Below, piece after piece: positions 32,824 to 40,558 of a stretch of DNA of 64,000 nucleotides; position 1 is the first letter of the stretch, and each line of letters opens with the position of its first letter. Made by a program: the position numbers and the translations under genes. Origin of the DNA: Bacteroidales bacterium (GTDB taxonomy: Bacteria; Bacteroidota; Bacteroidia; Bacteroidales; WCHB1-69); NCBI GenBank assembly GCA_017525245.1, contig JAFXTE010000080.1, forward strand, positions 1 to 64,000, written 5' to 3'. Under the pieces are notes generated by a model that saw only the letters and a program-made list of their open reading frames with translations, did not search any database and was not told the DNA's origin.

Positions 32824-35340
32824 TTAACGATACAAGATCACATTACGCGATTTGTCCACGGTGAAGTCACCCCATTCCTCCTTAATGTACTGGTCGCCGA
32901 CCACGATAGCAGCGGGCAGACCTTTCTTCACCGTGACTTTCACGTTTTCGGAGTATTCGTCTCCAATACGCAATTCCTCAAGGTAGAGGACTGCGCCTTC
33001 GATGATGCTACCATCTTCCTGTTTGATGGCGCCGGCCTTCTCCTCAAAGTCTTCCAAACTGATGAAGGATTCTTTCAAGAAACGGGTGGCATCGGCATAG
33101 TTCATCAGGATTTCCTCGCTGTTGTTGCCAATCTGGAACTGCAGGGATTTGCTGTTAGCGTAACAGGTACCTTTCACAGTCTCGCCATCGATGGTGACAG
33201 GAACGGTGCGCTCTTGGATGACTGCGATGCCGGTGGGCACCTTTGCGATGGTGTCGTTAGTGGGCACATAGTCGTCACGCAGGATGGAGAATTCTGTACG
33301 GCGGTTCAGTGCATGGGCGGCTTCCTGCTCGGGTTTCGATGGCAGCGAGTTGATATAGTCTTCGGTCAAATAAGTGCCTTTTGCAAAGAAATACTTCTTG
33401 CCGTTGTAGGTGGAGTACATGTCTTTGTCGAGGCGACGCGGCACACGCTCACCGTAGCCTTTCGGCACGATACGGTCAGCTGCGATACCCTTCTCCAACA
33501 CAAGGAAATCAACACAGCTTTGGGCACGTTTCTGAGAAAGGATGTCGTTTTTCTCTTCGGTGTCACGCGCATCTGTGTGGGAGCGCAACTCAACCACGAT
33601 GGTCGGGTTCTGTATCATTATATTATATAAGTACATCAAAGAGTCCTTATATTGCGGTTTCAAATCCCATTTTGCCAAATCGTACAGAATCTCAGGAAGC
33701 ACGATGGGCTCCTTTGGTATGGGCTCGAGTGTGAAGTCCTGCTTGAGGTCAGTGTTCTCGGTCAGTCCGATGGTTGTTTGCTTGGCGGTGTTGCCACGCT
33801 CCCAGTAACCTTTCTTGGCAATCTTGATGTCGTAGGTGGTGGCACCGAGAATCTTGGTCTTGTCGAAGTGGTAGTAGCCTTTAACGTCAGTGGTGGTTTT
33901 GTAAGAGGTACCGTCGGAACCGACGATTTCCACCTCAACACCGTCCATATATTGGCCGTTGTTCTTGTCGCGGACATAACCGGAGAGTGTATAGACGAGC
34001 GGGCGGAGCAGGAAATAGTAGATGTCGTCACCGCCGCGGCCACCCTGACGGTTGGAGGAGAAGTAACCCTTTGCCAAGTACGGAGACTTGGATTGTGGAT
34101 CAATGGCCTCGTTCTCGTCGAAAATGATGCCGATTTCGTCGCCAGGGGAGTTGATGGGAACCATCAAGTTCTCAGCTTCGCCAAATTCACCGTTCTTATA
34201 ATGCGAGACGAAAAGGTCAAGACCGCCGAGGCCGGGATGACCGTCGGAGGAGAAGTAGAATTCCTCTTCGTTACGCCAAACGGGGAAGACTTCTTGTCCT
34301 TCGGTGTTGATTTTAGGACCCAAGTTGGTTATGTTGGTGAATTTGCCAGTCTTTTTGGTACGGGTGGCCGTATAGATGTCGTAGCCGCCTTGGCCACCAG
34401 GAATATTGGAAGCGAACCAGATGGTGAGTTCGTCGTCAGAAATGTACGGGTGGACGTAGTTGTATGCGGAGTCACCGAGGTCAATGAGTTCGGCTTCGCC
34501 CCAGGCCTTGCCCTTCTTCATGGACTTGTAAATGTAACAGCCTTGCACTTTTTTCTTGTCTTGCGGGCATTTGGTGAAATAGACGACCGAGCCTTTACGG
34601 TTGGCGCAGGCTTCGCCTTCATTCACGCCGGTGTTGAGGGTGCCGCCGTTGTCCATGGTAGTCACAGGAGACCATTCACCCGGCCAGTCTGTGTTTTTGC
34701 TCTTGGGTTTCGTGGTGATGTAGATATCGGAGAATGCGCCTGTTGTCCATTGGTCGGTGCCTTTGCCGACGGAACCTTCACGATTGGAAGAGAACATGAT
34801 GGCGTTGCGCTTGTCATAATTGGCCCAGCGCGGAGCCCATTCGTCCTCTTTGGTGTTGAACTTCTTGAGATTTTCCACCTCGTAGCGGGTGGGGTTCTCG
34901 TTCCACATCTTGGCCTTGTTGCAGCCATCGATGCGAACATCCACGCGCGGGTCGTCGGAAACACGTTTTTTGTAGTTGTTGTAGTATTTCAGAGCCAAGT
35001 CATAGTCACCGCGCAGGTTGTAGATGCTACCTAAGTGGAAAAGAATCATAGGGTTGTCCTTCTGATAGTTCTTTTTTTCCAAACGCAGATACTGTTGCTC
35101 GGCCTTCTTGAGGTCACCCATGATGCGATAGCATTCGGCAATCTGGAAGGTTGCGCGCTGGATTTCCACGCGGTTTGACTTCAATTTCTTAATTCCTTTC
35201 TTGTATTCGTTTAATGCATTTTCGTACTGGCAATCGCGGAACAGATTGTCTGCGGGACGCAGGATAGATTGAGCTTTGATGCCATAAATGCTTGAGAATA
35301 AAATGCTTAAAACAAGCAGTAAGACTTTATATTTCTTCAT
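32824..35340 (-). CDS. porE: PorE-like T9SS OmpA-family protein with retropepsin-like tail
   Basis: An 838-residue exported protein (signal peptide ends about residue 23). Domain order matches PorE of the type IX secretion system: TPR repeats (25-150), PD40/WD40-like beta-propeller (about 155-445, with GGQGGYDIYTATR, GLGGLDLFVSH and GGRGGDDIYYF blades), carboxypeptidase-regulatory-like domain (450-545), and OmpA-like peptidoglycan-binding domain (about 548-690, VELRSHTDARDTEEKNDILS, ALNRRTEFSIL). Beyond PorE's usual end, residues about 712-838 look like a clan-AA aspartic protease fold (VGDQYIKEEWGDFTVDK), but the Asp-Thr-Gly site is replaced by IGNNSEE. No lipobox is present, unlike P. gingivalis PorE. 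porE is assigned by architecture. Confidence 0.85.
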   Translation of the reverse strand: MKKYKVLLLVLSILFSSIYGIKAQSILRPADNLFRDCQYENALNEYKKGIKKLKSNRVEIQRATFQIAECYRIMGDLKKAEQQYLRLEKKNYQKDNPMILFHLGSIYNLRGDYDLALKYYNNYKKRVSDDPRVDVRIDGCNKAKMWNENPTRYEVENLKKFNTKEDEWAPRWANYDKRNAIMFSSNREGSVGKGTDQWTTGAFSDIYITTKPKSKNTDWPGEWSPVTTMDNGGTLNTGVNEGEACANRKGSVVYFTKCPQDKKKVQGCYIYKSMKKGKAWGEAELIDLGDSAYNYVHPYISDDELTIWFASNIPGGQGGYDIYTATRTKKTGKFTNITNLGPKINTEGQEVFPVWRNEEEFYFSSDGHPGLGGLDLFVSHYKNGEFGEAENLMVPINSPGDEIGIIFDENEAIDPQSKSPYLAKGYFSSNRQGGRGGDDIYYFLLRPLVYTLSGYVRDKNNGQYMDGVEVEIVGSDGTSYKTTTDVKGYYHFDKTKILGATTYDIKIAKKGYWERGNTAKQTTIGLTENTDLKQDFTLEPIPKEPIVLPEILYDLAKWDLKPQYKDSLMYLYNIMIQNPTIVVELRSHTDARDTEEKNDILSQKRAQSCVDFLVLEKGIAADRIVPKGYGERVPRRLDKDMYSTYNGKKYFFAKGTYLTEDYINSLPSKPEQEAAHALNRRTEFSILRDDYVPTNDTIAKVPTGIAVIQERTVPVTIDGETVKGTCYANSKSLQFQIGNNSEEILMNYADATRFLKESFISLEDFEEKAGAIKQEDGSIIEGAVLYLEELRIGDEYSENVKVTVKKGLPAAIVVGDQYIKEEWGDFTVDKSRNVILYR

Positions 35341-35424
35341 TTTATCACAATTTTCCTAAATAAATTTAAGGCGGCTAAAATACAAAAAAAACAAAAACAA
35401 CCCATGAGTTTTTTTTTCTTTTGT

Positions 35425-36009
35425 CTATCCTTTTGTCGAAATTGTCCGTTCAATAATCGGCTTCAGGATCTTAACCCCCGCAAATCGGTGCCCTTGCTGG
35501 TCGAAGTAGTTAAAGTCTTGACATTTCGGGAATTTTTCTTCGAGATAGTGGTGGTCGCCGAGGAGTTCGTCATCGGTGGAGAGGGCGAAGTGGAGGAGAG
35601 TGTCGTCGCAAGGGATCTTGTCGAAGACCTTGCGCTCGAAGTCGGCGAACTTGGCGAGGTCGGTGGCGGTGAACTGGTATTCCTCCTTGGTGACGTAGTT
35701 CTTCTGCTTGCCGAGGTGGTTGGCGAGGGTTTCCGAAGGTCGTATGGTTGGGTTGATGATCATGGCGGGAAGATTGTGCTTCTTGGCGCAGTAGATGGCG
35801 AAGAAGCCGCCGAGGGAGGTGCCCATGACGGCGTTCACACGCTGCGTGCGCACAAGCGAGTCGAGCTTCTTTTGCACGCCGGCGGGGTCCTTGTAGTTAA
35901 ACGTGGGCGACAGCACCTGCCAGTCGGGGAACATCTTTTGCAACTCCTGGGCCTTGTGCCCACCGCCGGCAGAGTTGAACCCGTGGATATAGAGGATTTT
36001 CTTGGACAT
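35425..36009 (-). CDS. YqiA/YcfP-like alpha/beta-hydrolase
   Basis: A 194-residue esterase-like protein. It has the N-terminal YIHGFNSAGGGHKAQEL oxyanion region, the nucleophile elbow GTSLGGFFA, the Asp in STDDELLGDHHY and a terminal QQGHRFAG providing the catalytic His. This matches the small YqiA esterase family; the natural substrate is unknown. A TATTTTCG-like -7 element (36031-36038, minus strand) lies 21 nt before its start. Confidence 0.87.
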   Translation of the reverse strand: MSKKILYIHGFNSAGGGHKAQELQKMFPDWQVLSPTFNYKDPAGVQKKLDSLVRTQRVNAVMGTSLGGFFAIYCAKKHNLPAMIINPTIRPSETLANHLGKQKNYVTKEEYQFTATDLAKFADFERKVFDKIPCDDTLLHFALSTDDELLGDHHYLEEKFPKCQDFNYFDQQGHRFAGVKILKPIIERTISTKG

Positions 36010-36041
36010 AATCTTTGGTGTTTAAGGGTGCGAAAATAATA

Positions 36042-36083
36042 AATTATGAATTATGAATTATGAATGCTGAATTATGAATGAAG
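36042..36083. repeat. AATTATG short tandem repeat
   Basis: Repeated AATTATGAATTATGAAT words between the YqiA-like gene and the birA 3' end, related to the tract at 32199-32232. Confidence 0.7.
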
Positions 36084-36109
36084 AGTATAGCTACATTCTT
36101 CATTCTACA

Positions 36110-36847
36110 TTAAATTACGTATCCTATCTCTTTGAACCCATACGCCTCCTGCCTCCCGTCCGGCAGTTCCAGTACCAATCGGCCGAAACGGTCAATGTTG
36201 CGGATGATAGCGGTAATTTGTTGTCCTTTAATATTATACGATTGAAGCTCGTTGAGGCGATAAAGATGCGATAGGTACTCTTCGCGGAGTTCGGCACTGT
36301 GTTCGGGGTTCAGCAGCGGACGACGTTCCCGCAGCACTGCGAGGTATTCGTCCATCAGCGTGCCGATGTCATAACGGTGTCCAGTTTCGAGGAAAAGCGA
36401 AGTGGGGTTGGGAATCCAGTCAGGGAATACTTCCTCGTTGACATCAATTCCGATGCCTGCCACGGTAAAGTCAAGTCGGTTTCCTGAGACGGAGTGCTCC
36501 GTGAGGTCTCCGGCAAGTTTGCGATCGTGGATGTACATGTCGTTGGGCCATTTGATAATAACTTCCGGCACGTGTTTGGCGAGAAAACGGCGGGTGGAGG
36601 TCGCGAACCAGAGGTTGAAAACGAACTGTTCTGTTGCTGCAAGCTTTGTGTCAAAGCAAATGCTCGTGAGGATGTTGAGACCGCGTGAGCTATACCATTT
36701 GTTAGTGCCCGCGCCGCGCCCGGCCGTCTGGAAGTCTGCATAGACAGCAAATAAGTCGGGCACGGGCTCACCGCGCTCGCGCCTTGACCTCACGTCGGCC
36801 ATGAGCCAGGCGTTGGTTGAGGATGTTTCTTTTAAGTGTTGATTCAT
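36110..36847 (-). CDS. birA: Biotin--[acetyl-CoA-carboxylase] ligase
   Basis: A 245-residue monofunctional biotin protein ligase; it lacks the N-terminal repressor domain of E. coli BirA. It attaches biotin to the BCCP domain of carboxylases. Motifs: AGRGAGTNKWYSSRGLN (biotinyl-AMP binding), IIKWPNDMYIHDRKLAGDLTE, and VAGIGIDVNEEVFP. The C-terminal SH3-like domain ends RLVLELPDGRQEAYGFKEIG. The -7 box (36852-36859, minus strand) lies only 4 nt from the ATG, so the mRNA is probably leaderless. Confidence 0.95.
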   Translation of the reverse strand: MNQHLKETSSTNAWLMADVRSRRERGEPVPDLFAVYADFQTAGRGAGTNKWYSSRGLNILTSICFDTKLAATEQFVFNLWFATSTRRFLAKHVPEVIIKWPNDMYIHDRKLAGDLTEHSVSGNRLDFTVAGIGIDVNEEVFPDWIPNPTSLFLETGHRYDIGTLMDEYLAVLRERRPLLNPEHSAELREEYLSHLYRLNELQSYNIKGQQITAIIRNIDRFGRLVLELPDGRQEAYGFKEIGYVI

Positions 36848-36850
36848 TCG

Positions 36851-36869
36851 GCAAAAATACTATTTTTGC
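36851..36869. promoter_or_regulatory. Face-to-face divergent -7 boxes in a perfect palindrome
   Basis: GCAAAAATA-C-TATTTTTGC is a perfect 9-1-9 palindrome. The right half is the plus-strand -7 box TATTTTTG (36861-36868) for the gene at 36889; the left half is the minus-strand -7 box (36852-36859) for birA. The two polymerase sites overlap, so the genes may compete for polymerase. Confidence 0.65.
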
Positions 36870-36888
36870 AGTTTCAAAATTTAAGGAT

Positions 36889-37584
36889 ATGAAAAAGCTG
36901 AACATCATATTGGGAATGATTCTTTTTGCCGCAGTGGCATTCTTTTCCTGCAAGGACGAATCCGGAGAATTTGTGGAACAATTATATACGAACAGTCAGA
37001 AAGAAAAGGCCATAAAGGATTGTTTGAGAGCCTCCGCCGATTCTGCACTCAACCATCTTTGTGTGGCAGACGGCTTTTATAATTACAACAATGCAGCATA
37101 CAGGATAGACTATAGTCCGTTACAAAACTCTCTGTTCGACACACTTGTCCGTCACGGATATGGCAACCTTGCCGATTCGCTGATTCTCCACACGAACCGA
37201 TTGGCGGAGAATTGCAAGGCTCAGCTCGCCCCACTGTTCACTTCCGCCATTGATACGCTGGAAATCTTTGATTATGATGCACTTATTCAAGGAGATGTGA
37301 CTGCCATTACAAAATATTTTGAAACTTACAAGTATCAATTTTTAAGGTCTGCTTTTCAAACCCCTGTTTCCATCCGATTAAATCTTTTTGGTGTGACTCA
37401 GATATGGAACGAAATGATTCATTTGTATGCCCAATACACATCCGCCCCGCTTAATTTTGATGTTCAGAACTATGTGGCGGAGAAAATGCTTGACGGTTTG
37501 TTGCAGGAAATGCGTGTAGAGGAGGAACTCATCCGTACGGATTCCACGCATCGGAGCGAATCAATGGAACTTTTTGGGGATTAG
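36889..37584 (+). CDS. DUF4197-like lipoprotein
   Basis: A 231-residue precursor with a lipoprotein signal peptide (NIILGMILFAAVAFFSC) and a mature, mostly helical body containing KEKAIKDCLRASADSALNHL and AQLAPLFTSAIDTLEIFDYD, which fits the DUF4197 family of exported proteins with no known activity. The start at 36889 was preferred to an ATG at 36817 because the -7 box (36861-36868) and the lipoprotein signal both favour it. Transcribed divergently from birA. Confidence 0.78.
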   Translation: MKKLNIILGMILFAAVAFFSCKDESGEFVEQLYTNSQKEKAIKDCLRASADSALNHLCVADGFYNYNNAAYRIDYSPLQNSLFDTLVRHGYGNLADSLILHTNRLAENCKAQLAPLFTSAIDTLEIFDYDALIQGDVTAITKYFETYKYQFLRSAFQTPVSIRLNLFGVTQIWNEMIHLYAQYTSAPLNFDVQNYVAEKMLDGLLQEMRVEEELIRTDSTHRSESMELFGD

Positions 37585-37654
37585 GACGCAGGTATAGACG
37601 TGCCGTGATTCGTCTATAGGGAAAATGAAAATTTATCATTAAAAAAATATCAAT

Positions 37655-38887
37655 ATGAGAAAAGACAAACTCTTCAATGGCAAAACATTAGCGATTCTTT
37701 CAGGCGGTGGTGACACCCCAGCTATCAACTCCAGTATAGAGGCTGTGCGCAACCGCGCTTCCATGCTCGGCTTCCGCGTATATGGCGTGCTGAAGGGCTG
37801 GAAGGGACTGCTTGGCGACGGCGACATCGTCGATCTGACCAATATCCCCTACAACGGACTCTACGGCGGTACTGCATTGCTTTCTTCCCGTACCAACCCC
37901 TTCCCGAGCAAGAAAAGTCCCGAGGACCGTTCCCAACAGATTCTCCGCAATATTGAACGCTACAAGATTGACGTGCTTGTGACCATTGGCGGAGATGACA
38001 CCAACGGTGCGGCAAAGAAGATGTACGAAACCTACGGCATCCCCGTCATCGGCTTCCCGAAAACCATCGACAATGACCTGCGCACCCGCACCTACCACCA
38101 CTACAACGGCCAACAGTTCGAGACTGTGCTCTGTCCCGGCTTCCCGTCCGGCGCTATGGCCATCAAAAAGTTGACCGCCAAGTTGCACACAACCAACGAG
38201 TCTCACCAACGTATCATGGTGCTTGAGGTGATGGGTCGCGACGCGGGTTGGCTTACGGGTACGGCCTCCTTCGGTGGTGCCCAAATGGCATTGGTCCCCG
38301 AGGTCGAGATGACCAAGGAGCGCAAAGAGTTCTTTTTCGAATCCGTGAAAGAAATGTACATGCGTTCCCCTAAACACAGCCTCATCATCGCCGTTTCCGA
38401 AGGTGTTCGCTGGTGGGACGACGAGAAGCAGGAACTCGGCATGGTGTATGCCAGCTCCGACCTCGACGAGTACGGCCATCCGCGCTTTGGCGGCGTGAGC
38501 GGCGTCATTGCTTCTGAAATCAACAAGCGTCTCGGCATCGAAGCGCGCGGACAGATTTCCGGTTACATTCCGCGTTCCGGCAAGTGCTACGAATATGACC
38601 GCCGTCTGACTTCCACATTGGCTGACAAGGTTGTGGATTTGCTGCTTCGCGAGGACTACGGCAAGATGCCAGTGCTCCGCGACATCGTACCTTACGATGA
38701 ATTGGAGGAATTCCACACCGACGCCATCGAGATGGGCAACATCGGCAACTTCCCGCTGCCGGCAGCCTACTATGATGCCAACAAGTTCATGTTCACCGAC
38801 CAATACACCGATTTCCTGACGAACATCATTGGTGCCCCCTACCGCATGGAATTCACGCAGAATTTCCCGATTGTCATTCCTGAATAA
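37655..38887 (+). CDS. pfp: PPi-type phosphofructokinase
   Basis: A 410-residue PFK-family enzyme phosphorylating fructose 6-phosphate in glycolysis. It keeps the phosphate-binding ILSGGGDTPAIN, catalytic GFPKTIDNDL and MGRDAGWLTG motifs. The diagnostic segment is GGDDTNG rather than GGDGS, and PKTIDND rather than PGTIDND; the extra Asp and Lys are the established markers of pyrophosphate-dependent PFK, which is reversible. I therefore call it PPi-dependent; the prediction is by motif only. Confidence 0.88.
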   Translation: MRKDKLFNGKTLAILSGGGDTPAINSSIEAVRNRASMLGFRVYGVLKGWKGLLGDGDIVDLTNIPYNGLYGGTALLSSRTNPFPSKKSPEDRSQQILRNIERYKIDVLVTIGGDDTNGAAKKMYETYGIPVIGFPKTIDNDLRTRTYHHYNGQQFETVLCPGFPSGAMAIKKLTAKLHTTNESHQRIMVLEVMGRDAGWLTGTASFGGAQMALVPEVEMTKERKEFFFESVKEMYMRSPKHSLIIAVSEGVRWWDDEKQELGMVYASSDLDEYGHPRFGGVSGVIASEINKRLGIEARGQISGYIPRSGKCYEYDRRLTSTLADKVVDLLLREDYGKMPVLRDIVPYDELEEFHTDAIEMGNIGNFPLPAAYYDANKFMFTDQYTDFLTNIIGAPYRMEFTQNFPIVIPE

Positions 38888-38892
38888 GAAAG

Positions 38893-38966
38893 ACTTAGGA
38901 CTTGAGACTTGAGACTTAGGACTTTGAATTAACGAAAGCCCCAAAGTCTCACGTCTCACGTCTCAA
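38893..38966. repeat. GACTTGA/ACGTCTC short repeats, imperfect hairpin
   Basis: Tandem GACTTGA words (about 38898-38920) face AGTCTCACGTCTCACGTCTC words (about 38945-38964), which are roughly complementary and could fold into a hairpin between the PFK and murA genes. No T-run follows. Confidence 0.5.
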
Positions 38967-38977
38967 ATACAAACATC

Positions 38978-40291
38978 ATGGCAGAATTCATCATTGAAGG
39001 CGGCCATCGGCTAAGCGGCGAGATCACCCCGCAGGGCGCGAAGAACGAGGCCCTGCAGGTGCTCTCGGCCGTGTTGCTGACTGACGAGCCAGTTACCATT
39101 TCCAATATCCCGAACATCCTTGACACGCAGCGTTACATGGACATCCTGAAGCTGATGGGGGTGAAAGTGACCCGCATTGACGCGCACACGTTCACTTTCC
39201 AGGCCGAGGACGTCGATTTCGAGCAGTTGCACACGGAAGAGTTTGTGCGGCTGTCGGCCAAGATCCGTGCCTCCATCATGGTGCTCGGTCCGCTGTTGGG
39301 TCGTTATGGCAAGGCCTATTCCGGCAAGCCCGGTGGTGACCAGATTGGCCGGCGCCCGCTGACCACCCACTTTGAAGGGTTGGAAAAATTGGGTGCGGTG
39401 ATCACCACCTCTCCGGACGAGAAGTTCTTCGAACTGGAAGCCAAGCAGTTGAAAGGTTGCTATATGCAGTTGAACGAACCTTCCGTGACGGGTACAGCCA
39501 ATATCGTGATGGCGGCGGTGCTGGCGGAAGGGGAGACCACCATCTTCAACGCCGCCTGTGAACCGTATCTCTATCAACTTTGTACCATGCTGAATAACAT
39601 GGGCGCAAAGATTTCAGGTATCGGTTCAAATCTGCTGAAGATACAAGGTGTCAAGAAATTGCATGGATGCACACATCGCATCTTCCCCGATATGATTGAG
39701 GTGGGCAGTTTCATAGGTATGGCGGCCATGACCCAGTCAGAGCTGACCATCAAGGATTGCGCCTGCGACCATCTGGGGCTGATTCCTTACACTTTTGGTA
39801 AAATGGGCGTGCGGTTTGAAAGGGTAGGGGATGACCTTGTCGTTCACGGGCAAGAACCTTACAGCATCTACTCTGACCCTCGGGAGGCCTCCATCTTGAC
39901 CATCGCCGATGCGCCGTGGCCGGGATTCACCCCCGATCTCATCAGCATCGCCCTCGTGACGGCCATCCAGGCCAAGGGCAGTGTGCTGATTCACCAGAAG
40001 ATGTTCGAGAGCCGCTTGTTCTTTGTTGATATGTTGCAGTCGATGGGGGCGCAGATCGTGCTTTGCGACCCGCACCGTGCCATCGTGGTGGGACTGGCCC
40101 GCGAGAAACGGTTGCGAGCCACCAAGATGTCCTCCCCCGACATCCGTGCCGGTATCGCCTTGCTGATAGCAGCCATGAGTGCCGAAGGCAAGAGCGTGAT
40201 CCAGAATGTTGAGCAGATCGACCGCGGCTACGAGCACATCGTGGAGCGACTGAATGCGTTGGGAGCGAGGATAGAACGGGTGTCTCAATGA
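38978..40291 (+). CDS. murA: UDP-N-acetylglucosamine 1-carboxyvinyltransferase, Asp variant
   Basis: A 437-residue enolpyruvyl transferase, first committed step of peptidoglycan synthesis. It has the substrate Lys in GAKNEALQVL near residue 22 and the RASIMVLGPLLGRYGKA segment before the active-site loop. The loop reads KPGGDQIGRRP: Asp121 replaces the Cys that carries PEP (PGGCxIG) in E. coli. Asp variants are active and are not modified by fosfomycin. It ends at the terminator 40327-40369. Confidence 0.95.
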   Translation: MAEFIIEGGHRLSGEITPQGAKNEALQVLSAVLLTDEPVTISNIPNILDTQRYMDILKLMGVKVTRIDAHTFTFQAEDVDFEQLHTEEFVRLSAKIRASIMVLGPLLGRYGKAYSGKPGGDQIGRRPLTTHFEGLEKLGAVITTSPDEKFFELEAKQLKGCYMQLNEPSVTGTANIVMAAVLAEGETTIFNAACEPYLYQLCTMLNNMGAKISGIGSNLLKIQGVKKLHGCTHRIFPDMIEVGSFIGMAAMTQSELTIKDCACDHLGLIPYTFGKMGVRFERVGDDLVVHGQEPYSIYSDPREASILTIADAPWPGFTPDLISIALVTAIQAKGSVLIHQKMFESRLFFVDMLQSMGAQIVLCDPHRAIVVGLAREKRLRATKMSSPDIRAGIALLIAAMSAEGKSVIQNVEQIDRGYEHIVERLNALGARIERVSQ

Positions 40292-40326
40292 TGAATGATG
40301 AATGATGAGTGATGAATGATGAATGA
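40289..40326. repeat. ATGAATG short tandem repeat after murA
   Basis: Five or six ATGATGA/ATGAATG words. The murA stop codon TGA forms the beginning of the tract. Confidence 0.75.
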
Positions 40327-40369
40327 GCCCGGACGGACGCTGTGAGATGTGTCCGCCCGGACTTTTTTT
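40327..40369 (+). terminator. Strong terminator after murA
   Basis: A GC-rich stem of 12 positions with two mismatches (GCCCGGACGGAC at 40327-40338, GTCCGCCCGGAC at 40351-40362) followed by seven T residues. Confidence 0.85.
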
Positions 40370-40394
40370 AATCACCACAAAAAACTATCAAAAA

Positions 40395-40502
40395 ATGAAA
40401 ATCGCGAAATTCAACTTTGCATTGGCAGCCACTCTAACGCTTTTGATGCTTGCCGGCTGTACGAACAACAAAGCCCAAACACAGGAACCGGCTCAGGAAT
40501 AA
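40395..40502 (+). CDS. Tiny lipoprotein, 35 residues
   Basis: Reads MKIAKFNFALAATLTLLMLA then GCTNNKAQTQEPAQE, stop TAA at 40500-40502. It has a clear lipoprotein signal peptide with lipobox LAGC and leaves a mature peptide of only 16 residues. It lies after the murA terminator and converges with the helicase gene. It could be a minor envelope lipoprotein or the relic of a longer one. Confidence 0.55.
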   Translation: MKIAKFNFALAATLTLLMLAGCTNNKAQTQEPAQE

Positions 40503-40558
40503 ACCTGATTGCTTCCTCGTCACGGACAACGGGTGCGATACGCGAAGTTTTTCAAGCG

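Noticed and set aside
33652..35034. 460-codon open frame on the plus strand opposite the PorE-like gene
   Set aside because: The opposite strand has recognisable TPR, propeller and OmpA domains; this frame has low-complexity Val/Gly composition and no start context.
37700..38959. 419-codon open frame on the minus strand across the PFK gene
   Set aside because: It is exactly antisense to a gene with clear PFK motifs, and its His/Gly/Val-rich translation resembles no protein. It is a codon-bias shadow.
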